Source of the DNA: Dermatophagoides farinae | Taxonomy: Eukaryota; Arthropoda; Arachnida; Sarcoptiformes; Pyroglyphidae | DNA length: 64,000 bases | Reading direction: 5' to 3' | Assembly: GCF_024713945.1 (NCBI RefSeq) | Contig: NC_134686.1 | Location: 186,001-250,000 of the forward strand | Part shown: positions 40,901-53,064 of the stretch, in pieces | How the letters are laid out: each line of letters starts with the position of its first letter | How positions within the stretch are numbered: the first letter of the stretch is position 1 | The notes under the pieces: generated by a model | What the model was told of the DNA's origin: nothing | The model's database searches: none | Seen by the model: the letters and a program-made list of their open reading frames with translations, nothing else | Translations under genes and position numbers: made by a program

Positions 40901-42403
40901 ATCACGATAGAACAATTGTAAATCCATGCATTGTTCATATAGGATTCGACGTTCTTCACGAAGATTTATCAAAGCATCATATTCTTTTTGTAATTGATCC
41001 AATTTTTGCTGCACTTCTTCTGGTGCAATATTTTTTTCAATTAACGCATCACCAGAATTTTTAAATTTAACAATTGCATCTTGGCGAGCATCAATTTCAG
41101 TTTGATATTCTTGCAAACGTTCCAAAAGTGCTTCAGCACCAGCAACATCTTTAGCCAATTCATCTGAGGCAATAATTGTTTTCATATCTTGAATCCAGGA
41201 CATTAAATCACGATAATCGGCCATAAATTGATGCAACAAGTATGAATGTTCTAAACGTATTTTTCTTTCGCTAGATTTTCGTTGCAAAGCTAACCAAACA
41301 TTTCGAATTTCTTCCAATTTCATTAAAATTTGATCACGAAGATCTGGATGTTTTTCTGTATAATTTTGTGCTTCTTTTTCAAGTTGATCCACTTTTTCGG
41401 CCAAAGCAACCAATTCTCGTTCGACACCTTCATGTTTTCGTTGAAGCGTCAACACTGAAGCCATATCTCTACCATAATCATCAGGTGAAATGACTGCATC
41501 TTTTTCATTGATCCACGAAATGGTTTCATCAGCATCACGATTAAATTGTTGAATTTCTTTTGCACCGAATAATTTATCTTCACGAATTCGACGAAGTTCA
41601 ATCAAACGGGCCCAAGCTTCTTTAATTTCAGCAGCACGTTTAGCGATTTGTTCTTTTTCAGGATGATCTTTTTGAATCAAATCATTAGCGTCACGATCAA
41701 TTTCATTGATTCGAATTTCTTGACTGGCCATATCTTTTTTAAATTCGTCAAATTTTTTCTGCAAAACTTCCACATGTTCCAGATCTTGTCCAATGTCACC
41801 AGATGAAACGATAGCTTCTTTATCTTTAATCCAATACATGATTTCATCACATCGACGTAAAAATTGAACCAAAATGAAAGCTTGTTGAAGTTTATAGCCT
41901 TTATCGTTCAATTTAATCATCAACATTTCCCATAATCGATGCAATTCTTCCAATCGTTGCTATGTACAACAAATAGAATTTGAATTTTATTTCAAACTGT
42001 CAGCAAAAAAAAAATTTAGGTTACTCACTTTTATAACTTCGGAAGCAAAATGTTGCTGGGAAATCATATCGTTACCAGTTGCATCTAATTCAGCAATAGC
42101 ATTAGCATGGGCATGAACTTCGGCTTCGAAAGCCTGATGTTTCTGAATTTTCGCTTGCAAATTCGTTGGATCTTTCCATGATTCATCGAGGGCGACTTGA
42201 AGTTTTTCATTGATCCATGATTCTAATTCATCGGCATCACGTTTGAAATATTGAAAACGTTTAGAATCTTCAAGTTTACATCGTTTGATACGTGAATTTT
42301 GTCGAAAGGCATCATAATGACCAAGAACGGTACGACGACGATCTTGAATCTCTTCAACTGTTTCCAATATTTTAATATCTTTTGGTACTGGAATGTTTTC
42401 CAT
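34964..42403 (-). CDS. alpha-Spec: Alpha-spectrin
   Basis: Minus-strand exons are 42403-42029, 41959-35829, 35766-35148 and 35086-34964, with introns of 61-69 bp, all GT-AG and in phase. The product is 2415 residues, the length I recall for Drosophila alpha-spectrin. It opens with the partial repeat that pairs with beta-spectrin ([36 protein letters not shown]). About twenty triple-helical repeats follow with the usual W-x-x-E/D and QxFxRD spacing. An SH3 domain is inserted at about residues 972-1024 ([41 protein letters not shown]). The C-terminus has a calmodulin-like region with two EF-hand loops ([24 protein letters not shown]) and ends FTRTLFQIQ. With beta-spectrin it forms the membrane skeleton under the plasma membrane. 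One exon of 6.1 kb holds most of the gene. It faces EXOSC10 head to head across about 1.3 kb. Confidence 0.97.
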
Positions 42404-43691
42404 TGTTTTGTTGTGTTGTTGATGATAATGAATCCACAAAACACTTGCGGATTTTCAGGTCATAAATCTATATATATTTATCAAAAACAAAACCACAAGA
42501 AAAATTAGCTTAGTCACTCTGCATGAAATATGGAAAATAAATAACAAAATCTCATTAAATTATATGTGACACAATTATGATCACACATAGATAGAGAGAA
42601 ATGATGATCCACCCAAAAATATATGAAAATATTTTATCTTATTATATTCGATAAAATATCAATAAATGGGTGTTGGTCTTAGAAAGTTGATATACAATTA
42701 TCCTTGATACATACAATACAATACAACTTTATGTTGATATATTTGATGGTAATAATAGTTAAAGAAATATGATAATTTGACAAAAAAATAACCAGGATTT
42801 TTTTCACACTACTCGTTGATATAATGCGGCAAATATACAAATGATATCCAGATATTTTTTTCGGCTATATAATGGATTCTTTCAGGGCTTTTCGGCGTCT
42901 CGGATCCAACTGGGCGATCCAAAAAAAAAAAAATTTGTAAACATACAAATAATTGTGGATTTATATATGATGTCGTGTGTGTGTGTGTGTGTGTGTCAAT
43001 ACTGATGATATTTGGGTAGTAGCATTGTGAATCACTGATTGTCGATAGACATTTTGTGCAGAAACGGCCAGTGTGCTTGTATTGCCGATCCATATACAAT
43101 TCAACCGTATGTGTGTAATTTATAATGCAAAAAAAAAAAAATACATTGCTATGTGTGTATTCAACCTATACCGCGCCCAGCCAGTTGTATTTGAAAAGAC
43201 GTGAATAGTGTAGCCTTGACGACCATTTAATCAAATGTGCAACAATGATGATGATGATGATTGCCATATAATGATGATTTAGCCTATTGTTTTTCTACAA
43301 TATGAATGATTCATTGTTGGAACAATAATTATAAAATGGGGTGATAGATTGAAATTGGATTGTCATTTAAAATTTAGCCATTTAAAGATTCTATATCTAT
43401 ATCTATAAGGTTTGTTTAGTCGAAAAATAAAAGACGATAAATCATTTATTCATATATTAAATCGAGGTTAACAAAACCACAAAGATGATCTGGTCGAATT
43501 AAAATAATGGATAAATATGAATAGGTCATAATATACAGATTCAATTCGGATTTCCGATTCTCTGAACACATACTTTTTGAACGGTCCATAAATCACGTGT
43601 ATTGATGGAAATTAAAACCAAACGTGGTCTTTATTATGTTTGACAATTTATTTAATTTTTTTGTAATTTAAACAATAAAATCCATCAAATC
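42404..43691. promoter_or_regulatory. Divergent spacer between alpha-spectrin and EXOSC10
   Basis: This 1.3-kb gap separates two genes transcribed away from each other, so it must hold both promoters or 5' leaders; that is inference from layout. It is AT-rich, with a GT microsatellite at about 42975-42996 and a GAT run near 43245-43261. I see no clear TATA box tied to a start, and no additional exon. Confidence 0.4.
42975..42996. repeat. GT microsatellite
   Basis: A GT tract in the divergent spacer between alpha-spectrin and EXOSC10. Confidence 0.85.
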
Positions 43692-46280
43692 ATGGTTTGT
43701 AATTTTTCATATAATAAGTGAATATATCTTTAAATTTTATTTCCTGCACAATAGACAACTTCATCATCAGTTTCGGATACAACGGCAACCGATTCTTTTA
43801 CAACAGCTGATTTTAATGATAAAATTAAAGAAACTATTCTATTAGCACGGGAAATTATGCAAAATTCAAATGCTAAAAAGAATGAAAAAATCCAAGATTT
43901 AATAAAAATTCAATGTTGTAATACATTGAAAATTCTAACTAAATTGAATCAAAATGATCTCAATCCAAATAGCCGTGATTGTAATTTTACGCGAACGAAG
44001 TTTGATGATCAACAAAAAATTGCTAAATTAATTGAAATCGATGATGCCCTTATCGACAAAACGGTAATTATCACGGTAATTAAAATGTTTTTGACAATTT
44101 GAATGATAACGATTGTTTTGCAGATACATTATTTTGAATGTGCAGAAAATTTGAAGGAAAAGAAAAATTCCGTATCTAATTTGATACAAGTTCAGATGAA
44201 TGTCAATCAAAAACAAAATAATTCTAGGATATTCATCAAAGATTTTAGCAAAAATAATAATGGCCCACTTTTAGGCGTTAACATCAAACGAAAACATTCT
44301 GATAATAACAATACCGGCCATTTAGAATCTAAGAGAAATTTTATGTTTATGGCTGCATCAAATGTTAAACGTCCTCAGATTGCATACAAAATCAAAGTAG
44401 ATAATGCATATTCAACACCTTTCATACCAAAGCTTAGGCGAAAACCTAATGCAATTGTTTCGTTGGAAGAATCTATGAAACCGCTACCGCAGAATGAACC
44501 ACCAGCAAATCTTTTAAGTGGATATAATTATCCTAAACATTCTTATCAACACCCGTATCAATATGAAATTGAAAATTTTACAATATCATCAAGCTTTTTT
44601 ACTAAACACGATTCAAACCAATTCAAGCCGCCACCATCGATACAAGAAAAACCATATAAATTTATCAATAAACGTGATGAACTCTGTGAATTGGTTCGTG
44701 AACTTAAAAATTTCAAAGAAATTGCCATAGATCTTGAACATCATTCATTCAGATCTTATCAGGGATTGACATGTTTGTTACAAATATCGACCGATCAAAC
44801 TGATTATATTATCGATGTATTTCCACTTTGGCAGGATATGCAATTATTGAATGAAATATTCACATTACCTTCGATACTGAAAGTTTTTCATTCATCAACA
44901 TATGATATTATTTGGCTACAACGTGATCTTGGTATTTATGTTGTAAATATGTTCGATACATGGGTTGCTGCCAAAACTCTCGGATATCAACATCTATCAT
45001 TATCGTCATTAGTGGAACAATTTTGTCAATTTCAAATGGATAAACGTTTTCAATTGGCTGATTGGCGAATGCGTCCAATACCCGATGAAATGCTTCAATA
45101 TGCTCGTTGTGATACACATTTTCTTTTGTATATTTATCGAAAATTAAAACAAGAATTGCTCAACACTAGTGATCAAACCGGCAATCTTTTACGTGTTGTT
45201 ATGGAACGTAGTCAACAAATGTGCCTTAAGGTAAATTATTGAGTTCATATTCATAGAATCTAATGATAATTTTATTGATCTATAGCGATATGAAAAAAAA
45301 CTTCCAGAAATCAATGATCATGTTCATTTAGTTTGGAAAAATAATCTAAGATTCAATCAACGACAAATGGCTGCCCTGAAATCATTATATGCTTGGCGTG
45401 ATGTCATCGCACGTCAAGAAGATGAGAGCACAGGCTATGTTTTACCAAATAATCTTTTGTTGAAAATTTGTGAAATCTTACCTAGGTATAAATAGCTGAT
45501 GATTTTTTTCACAATTATTCATTCATTCATTGTATTTGTTTCTTATAATTTAGAGAACAGCAAGGAATATTGGCCTGTTGTAATCCTATACCACCATTGG
45601 TCCGTCAATATATCAATGAAATACATATGATAATATTCGATGCACGATCAAAAGTTTTAATTGATCAACATTCTTCAACGACGGTTATATCACAAGAGAA
45701 AACTGATATTACTATCGATTTAACCAATGATCTATTGATTGATCATCATTCATCAAATCCCAACAAAATGGCTATTGATCATCCTGATCATCATGATCAT
45801 TTGTCTCATGAACATGATCATGTTCTTGATGATCAACAACCATTGTTACGATGGTCGAAAGAATTTGGAAAATTTATATCTCACAAACAATTTGCCGACA
45901 ATGATGATCCAATGAATGGAAGTCATACTTCAACATCATCATCATCTAATGAAATCCAATCGATCACTAAGGATATGAATCAACATTCATTGATTGATAT
46001 GTTTGATAATGATAGTATTGATTGTTCGAAAAAATATCAATCCTCCACTAACGATAAGAAAAATCAAAAAGAAAAAAGATTGCCGAAATCTAAAATTGAT
46101 GTTGAAATGGAAAAACTTTTTGATGGTTATATAACATTTTATCAAAGGGTATGTCTGTTTTATTTACGAAAAGAGAGACTTATTTTAAAATTTTTCTCCA
46201 CTTTTTTTATATTTGAAAAGTATTTAATCAAATTGAAACAAAAAGATGAACAATCACAATCATCATCGTCATCACAGTGA
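43692..46280 (+). CDS. EXOSC10: Exosome component 10 (Rrp6), DEDD-Y 3'-5' exoribonuclease
   Basis: Exons are 43755-44063, 44124-45230, 45286-45485, 45554-46148 and 46221-46280. A first exon ending in ATG at 43692-43694 before a GTTTGT donor is the likely start but is uncertain. The product is about 757 residues. The first exons match the PMC2NT helical region that binds the Rrp47 cofactor. The nuclease domain has DLE at about 307-309, the second Asp in STYDIIWL (about 365), and YARCD at about 430-434, so the DEDD-Y metal ligands and tyrosine are present. The HRDC domain (QMAALKSLYAWRD to LACCNPIPPLVRQYI) spans the next two exons. The rest is Asp/His- and Ser-rich and shorter than in human, where the tail threads the exosome. 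It trims and degrades RNA in the nucleus and nucleolus. The last intron (72 bp) has no in-frame stop. Confidence 0.92.
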
Positions 46281-47551
46281 ATCACATTTATCGAATGTAC
46301 CGAAAAAATCAGGTAACCCTATACTGGTGAACTAGAAAAGATTTTATTTCATTATTCATCAAACATTCTTTGGGATTGATTTTTTTTCTCTTTTTTATAC
46401 AATTAAAATAATTATAATTTATTTATTCACTATGACGTTACTTTTATGTTTTTTTTATATTGATATGTATGTGATGGCTTCTGATTTTCTTTATTTTTTT
46501 TCTTACTTACTTTGTCTGATCAATGCGAACAATTATCAGTTTTACGATCATCTTTTTGATCATCACCGAAAAAATCTATATTTCAATACGTGTTTGATAA
46601 AATCCTTGATCAAAGGTTTTATCTATTTGTTTGTCAAAAAAGTGGCTTTATTTAATCACAAACGAATCAAATTGGTGAATGAAATGTGTTTATATTTATG
46701 TTAATTTCATAAATGTTGCATGATTAAAAATTATTGAAATAGAGATATCATTTTATTAGCAACAGTAAAATAAAATAAAATAAAAATTGCCGAAATCCAA
46801 TGTTTTTGAAATATGGACACTTATGTCCATCATTATTAGATGGCGCAAATGTATTTGAGTCGTAATTTTCTGTGAAAAAAAATCTACAAGTGTTATATTG
46901 TCGTAATAATACATGTGTGTGTGTGGGATCGTCGTTGTTTGATGATCGTGATCATTCGTAGCGAATAATCATCGTCTTAATATGATTGCTATGGTGTGTG
47001 GTATTAGTGTTGGCTGCTCAAAAATTTTTTTTTTTGGTTCATTGAATGTGTATGTGTTTATATGCCAAATAACAACACCAACAACAAATGTGGACTTGTT
47101 TAATGATCATTCGTAGTAGCAGTGGCGATGATAATGGCCCATGGTATTCTTGATTATTATGATGATGTTGTTGTTGTTGTTGTGTATTGATCTCGATCGT
47201 TTTCCATGCACACACACACACACACAATCGGATCATTGCCTTTCCACTATAATTTATTTTCTCACTTTGTTGTTGTTGTTATTGTTGTTGAAAATTTGTT
47301 GTTTTCTTACATCAATGAATTATCTTATGCATGATTTGCACCATTTTGTGTTCTCGATTTTGAATCATAAACCATGATGAATTTGAATCATCAAAATGTC
47401 ATAATTTAATGTTGATCATCAAATCTCATTTATATTATATATTTTATTATCCATAAACTTTGTAATTTTATGAAAACACAATGATTTTGTAATGAATTCT
47501 AGGTTTTTTTTTTGTTTTAATGTTTCCAAATTGTAAATTGATCTTGAAACT
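46281..47551. other. Spacer between EXOSC10 and axin
   Basis: The spacer is AT-rich with TTG/GTT triplets, an AAAAT-type run near 46766-46785, and a CA block near 47209-47226. The open frame at 46432-46704 is Phe/Leu/Tyr-rich and has no homologous look. The spacer should contain the EXOSC10 3' untranslated region and the axin promoter, but I see no decisive motif. Confidence 0.5.
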
Positions 47552-49851
47552 ATGAGCCTTGCAGCAGCATCATCACCAACTTCATCACCTTCACCATCAT
47601 CTTCGTCGATCCAACAACAACAATCAGCTGCAACAGCATCAATTATTCTAAGTCCTGGTTATTATCGTCGTCAAGAACGAGAACAACAACAACATCATAC
47701 AAATCTTAATACTAGACAGCATATATCTGTTTTGGCCAATGCTTGTTTAGGACAACCACAGCCAGTTTCATCAACATTAGTGCCATCATCGATACCACAT
47801 CAATGGTTAAATTGTACATCAGTAACAAGAAATTCTGTTGAAAGTCCTCCTATTGAAAAGATGACTAATCAATCACATAAATGTGTTCAACAGCAACGTG
47901 ACCAAATTGATGACAATCATCAAACACCACCAATTGAAACATCGACACCATCAAGTATAGCTACTGATGAAACACCACAAATTGATCGTTGGTCAAGAGA
48001 TTTTCGTTCATTGATCGATGATCGTGATGGTGTTAATCTTTTTCGTCAATATACAGTTGAAACTGGACTTGATCATTTGCTAAATTTTTATTTCGCATGT
48101 ATAGGTTTGAAATCAACTGAAATTGATGTTAGCACAAAAAAACGTTCAATTGTTGTGATATTCAAACGTTTTATATTGAATCCAAAAATTCTTGAATTAT
48201 CCAAAGAATGTCAACAACATTTAATAGATGTCTATAAAATTCAACTAAATAGCTCGAAATCTTCATCATCATTGGATACAAATCGCCAAAATCAACAGCA
48301 GCTACAGTTTCTAGATGAGAATACATTTAATGAAGCATTTAATGAGATAGAATCTCGATTAAGTGGTGCCATTTATCAGAATTTTCTTAAATCAAGAATA
48401 TTTCTTGATTACATAAATAAATTCGATTGGACGAATAATGTACAACAACCGACTGCTGAAATCGCTTCGTGCTACAAAACTGATTTGAATCATCAACAAT
48501 CGCTACAAGCAAAAGAAAACCATTTATCACCTCAGTTATCGGAATCTTTGGATGATCCGGAACAAGAATTTGTTTCAGAGTAATTATTATTATTATCATT
48601 TTTTATGAGATAAAATAATTTCTAATCATTTTTTCATCATTGTTTTAAAGGTCCAATAATTATGTAAAAAGATTTGATATGCCAGTTATTGATGAAACTA
48701 GCGAAGATGGTGATTCAACTGTCATAGAGGTTGTGCCCAAATTCTCTCAACAACAACAGCATTCACGAATACCACAACCACAACTTAGATCATTATCATC
48801 GAACAAACCGAATCAACCCGCTGCAAGCAGGGAACGATTACATCTTCAATTTTATGCATTGGAAAATCCACCACATCCGTATCATGTAAACAGACATGCT
48901 CAATATTCATCAGTACAATATAATTCTAAAAAAGACTCTGAAATTGAATCCATATCATCCAGCGATTCATCGTTTGTTTGTTCACGTGATAGAAAATCAT
49001 TATTACGTAATATGAGTTCATCATTATCAAACAAAACATTGACACAACGATTTCAAAGGCCTCCACCTCAACAGATGAAAAATCAACTATTACCAACGGA
49101 AAATCCTGATGAATTTGCACGTAGATTGATTGAAAAATTGAATAAAGTTCGTTCAGAACAAGAAACTGATATAAAACTAAGCCAAGCATTGATATCTTTT
49201 GAACGAGCACACTCACCATCATTGCCTGGATCACAACACGGCGGTGGCAGCGTTCAACAACGTGAAGCTGGTGTGGGCAAAAATTCCACCAACAATAATC
49301 AAACATCGAGCAAATCAAATCATCGAGAATCAGGCCTAGGTTTGGCATTGAAAAATATCGATTTCAGTACACTTAAAAATGAGAGTGGTCAAGCCATATT
49401 AGATAAACATTTTGCACAAGTTTTCGAAACACCGAATGCCGATTCACCATCCACATCTAATCAATCATCATCGGCACCATATCCCCATCACACTAATCCA
49501 CAACAAATCATTCATCCACCACCACCATTATCACCGACACCACATTTTATTGCTCAATTCAATTCATTATCCGCTAACAATTCGGTGACAATACCTGCAT
49601 ATGTTAAGTTTTCTAATGAAGAAGTTCCACATAAATTGACATTGATTGGACCACATATCACTTTATTGTCATTCAAACAACAAATTCCAACCAAACGTGG
49701 TATACAAGAATTTTTTTTCAAAAGACAATCAAGTGAATCAGAAAAACTTGATTGTGGTTCCGATTCTTTGTGGATCAACATCAAAGATGATCATCAAACA
49801 TTACCACAGCTTGATGGTAAGATCCATGCAAGAGTTGAATTAACTAACTAA
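47552..49851 (+). CDS. Axn: Axin, scaffold of the beta-catenin destruction complex
   Basis: Two exons, 47552-48579 and 48651-49851, join in phase to give 742 residues. The N-terminus is Ser/Gln-rich. The RGS domain, which in axins binds APC, spans about residues 147-291 (WSRDFRSLIDDRDGVNLFRQY to RIFLDYINKF). The GSK3-binding region carries the axin-typical PYHVN near residue 417 and a Ser-rich stretch after it. The beta-catenin-binding part has FARRLIEKLNKVRSEQE (about 496) and AILDKHFAQVFETP (about 591). The DIX domain fills the C-terminus (about 655-742; VKFSNEEVPHKLTL to LPQLDGKIHARVEL) and drives polymerisation with Dishevelled. Axin holds APC, GSK3, CK1 and beta-catenin together in the cytoplasm and limits Wnt signalling. 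I do not see the N-terminal tankyrase-binding motif known from vertebrate axins. The start ATG is the first in frame; an upstream non-coding exon is possible. Confidence 0.93.
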
Positions 49852-50483
49852 TAACTATTGTACAAATGGAGAAAAAATTGCTGCCTTTTTTATGTACCGA
49901 ATTATTTATTTTTGTCTTTTTTTGTATTAAAAAAATTTGTTTCTTAATAATTGACATTTTTCTATCGATTTGATTTGATTGATTTTCCACAACACAACAA
50001 TGATTGGTTTTTGTGTTTTACACTTGCTGTCTTATCTCTGCTGGTATACGACAAACAAGACAACAGCCAAAAAAAAAAAAATTCAAGATTAGCTGTGTTG
50101 TGTATTTTTTTTCTGTTGTTTAAAAATGAAAATGAAAAAAAAAACACTTCACTTGTTGCCGTATAGCTATATTTGATGTTGGTGATAATCTTTGTTTCTT
50201 TTTTCGGCTATCATTTTCGATTTGGTCATATTTATTTTTTTCCTGGTGATTTTTTTTATGATTCAATTTGCCAGTTTTTTTTTCGATTGACGTCAGTGAA
50301 AAAAAAAAGATTAAGAGATTCAGATTTTTGATGTTTCACGTATACGTTCGCTCATCTCTATCTCTGGTTACTATAGCGATGTAAAAAATTGATTTAGAGC
50401 ATCATTGTGTTCTATCTTTGTCTTCATATAGTTGTCGTCATGATTCAATCTATTCATCCATAATATAATTCATAACCTTGGCC
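49852..50483. other. Spacer between axin and the NCKX gene
   Basis: T-rich spacer with poly-A and poly-T runs. It includes the axin 3' end and the promoter side of the exchanger gene. No exon is visible. Confidence 0.5.
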
Positions 50484-52210
50484 ATGATGATAAAATTCAA
50501 GAGAAAAAATTCATCGTTTTGGATCTATCCAAATTTAATTTTAATTTTTTTTACCGGTATAATTTTTTCATTAAGAATTGATAATGATGTTAACATTACC
50601 GATAAACCATCATCATCATCATCATCATTTGATGTTGAACAAAATGAACAGAACATTGTTGGTAATATCACAATCCAAAAGATTTATTCATCAAATAGTT
50701 ATCCACCAGATTTCATGTCCGATCATGTAAGATTTTTTCATTTCTTTTTCATAAATTTTATAAATTTTAAATTTTTTTTAAAAAAAAGATTCGTGAAAAC
50801 GGTGGCATCATTGCGCATTTTTTCCTTTTGATTTATATTTGTTTATCATTGGGTATTGTTTGTGATTATTATTTTCTTTCCTCACTTGGTGTCATCAGTG
50901 ATGGTAATATGCCAATATTTGATCCATTATTTATAAATATACATACGACAAAACTAAAAATTATTTTTTTCAATTCCTTAGAATTAAAATTACCTGCCGA
51001 TGTTGCCGGTGCAACTTTTATGGCAATTGGAACATCGGCACCAGAATTATTCACATCTGTAATTGGTGTATTCATTTCGAAAGATGATATTGGTACAGGA
51101 ACCATTCTTGGATCAGCTGTATTCAATATCATCTTCATACCGGCTGTTTGTTCATTTGCATCATACTTTTTTTCAAATCAACAAGCAAATGTGTCACAAT
51201 TTGCTATAATTCGTGATTCAATTTTCTATCTAATTACTGTAACAACATTATTGCTGGTTTTAAAGGATAATTTAGTAGATTGGTTTGTTGTTTTTCTTTT
51301 GAATATATTTTGTTTTATTATAACTAAAATTTCTTCTCTTAATTTACTTTTTAGGATTGAATCATTAGCAATGTTTTGTTTGTTTTGTATATATTTAATC
51401 ATTATGTATTACAATACAAAACTTGGTGATATTGCTGCTGCTGGTAGTGGTGGTAAAGTTTCTCCAACGGCGATAATTTTATCGGAAAAAACTCCACTAC
51501 TCACGGTTCCATTAGAATTTGATGGCAATAATGAATTGCCTAGACCACGAACGAGTTCATCTTCAAGCCGACGTTTATCATCAATGACTGAAGATGGTGT
51601 TATTGAAGAAGAGAATTGGGTAGAAAGTAATCTATTCATGAAGATTATAATGTATCCAGTACAATTTATATTTCGTTGGACAATACCAAAACCAATGGGC
51701 TATTGGTTTATAGCAACATTTATTATTTCGATTTTTTGGATCATTTTATTAACCTATTTATCCGTATGGATGGTTACAATTATTGGCAATACGTTTAAAA
51801 TTCCTGAAACCGTAAGCGGTTTAACATTGTTGGCTGCTGGAACATCAATACCTGAATTAATAAGCAGCGTTCTCGTCGTCAAAAGAGCCGGTTTAGTCGA
51901 TATGGCACTTTGTAATTCAATTGGATCGAATATTTTCGACATTCTTATCTGTCTTGGTTTACCATGGTTTATCAAATCAATTATCAATATGATTGATTTC
52001 AATACATTGAATACGGCAATCACATCCGTGCCAATAAGATCTGAAGGTTTACCATTGACAACATTTTCACTTTTAATAGCAATTATTGCATTGATTACAT
52101 CATTATCAATGTTTGAATGGAAATTAAGTTTAGGTGTCGGTATCACTTGCACTGCTATCTATGTTGTTTTCATTACTATCGCAAGTTTTGTTGAAATTGT
52201 ATTTGCATAA
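50484..52210 (+). CDS. K+-dependent Na+/Ca2+ exchanger (NCKX, SLC24 family)
   Basis: Exons are 50484-50726, 50789-50903, 50982-51282 and 51355-52210; phases fit, giving 504 residues. Introns 2 and 3 are 78 and 72 bp and have no in-frame stop; intron 3 uses a GTTTGT donor. The protein starts with one hydrophobic segment. Alpha-1 has the NCKX pattern LPADVAGATFMAIGTSAPEL and GTGTILGSAVFNI (about residues 125-172). A short Ser-rich cytoplasmic loop follows, much shorter than in vertebrate rod NCKX1. Alpha-2 has GLTLLAAGTSIPELISS and NSIGSNIFDI (about 372-412). About ten to eleven membrane spans are expected. The Asp in NIFDI, tied to K+ dependence in NCKX2, is present. The acidic residue of SIP(D/E)L is Glu here where NCKX proteins usually have Asp. 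It exports Ca2+ and K+ in exchange for Na+. Confidence 0.9.
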
Positions 52211-52367
52211 TCCACACATAAACCTGATGAATATATACACACACACACACCCGGTGGTAATTATTATTGGAAATCAAGATTCATACAATTTGCTACTTAT
52301 CATCAAACACAATGATATTGGTTTATTTATTGGAAAAAAACAAAAGTGAATTTTTTATTTTCACAAA

Positions 52368-52373
52368 AATAAA
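52368..52373 (+). terminator. Poly-A signal of the NCKX gene
   Basis: AATAAA lies about 160 bp after the exchanger stop codon. The convergent secreted-protein gene ends only about 50 bp further on, and the reverse-strand AATAAA equivalent (TTTATT) is at 52354-52359. The two transcripts therefore probably overlap at their 3' ends. Confidence 0.45.
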
Positions 52374-52424
52374 ATTCAAATTCAAATGTCAAAATTTTAT
52401 TTTATAAAATAATGAAATTCATCA

Positions 52425-53064
52425 TTATTTTGGCGGACTTAATCCAAACATCATTCCACTTTCTACGTTATTCTGCATCAAGAAAATAAGAAAATGTTAG
52501 TTAGTGAGAGAATATGAATTACAAGCAAAACTTATTGACTTACAAGAGCTGAAAATGGTGTCAATCCATATTTGGTTCGCTGATCTTTTGGTTTGTTCAA
52601 TTCATCTTTAATTGTATTGGCCAATGATTTAAGATTATCGACAAATGTTTCCATTCGTTTATCGAAATCTTTAAAGTCAGCAAATTTCCGTTCTTCAGGA
52701 TCAGACAAAAGGGCCGTCTAGAGAAAATAAATAAAATGTTTTGTCTAAAAATTGTGTTCAATTCTAAAAAAATAAATTCAATTCTTACGAAAAATTTTGT
52801 GGTTGTTTCAACAACGGTTAGCTTGAAAATATCAATTTCTTGTTTGATAAATGATGGATCATAGGCCGTATAGACATCTTTGAGTTGATCGGATCCTGGA
52901 ACCAAATCATGAATTTTTGTTTGTGATGTTATGTTCAATTTGGCCAAAGATTTTTCAACACGACCAGCATCAATAGTTTCCATTGCCGATGTTTCCGTCG
53001 ATGCTCTGGATCCTATAGTAAATGAACAATAAACAATGAAAAACAATAAAATTGTTCGAAACAT
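52425..53064 (-). CDS. Small secreted protein of unknown family
   Basis: Minus-strand exons are 53064-52789, 52717-52544 and 52472-52425, all GT-AG and phase 0, giving 165 residues. The first roughly 20 residues are a clear signal peptide: Arg near the start, then a Leu/Ile/Phe/Val core, ending around GSRA. The mature part has no cysteine, one N-glycosylation sequon (NIT), and charged, helix-prone sequence such as KQEIDIFKLTVVETTTKFF and FKDFDKRMETFVDNLKSLA. It ends in a Phe/Gly/Pro-rich tail. I do not recognise the family; a lineage-specific helical secreted protein is the simplest reading. Three clean introns and a signal peptide make it a convincing gene despite its size. It converges on the NCKX gene. 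Confidence 0.75.

Noticed and set aside
46432-46704. 90-codon plus frame after EXOSC10
   Set aside because: Starts in T-rich DNA, Phe/Tyr/Leu-rich, no homology seen; probably chance in the 3' region.
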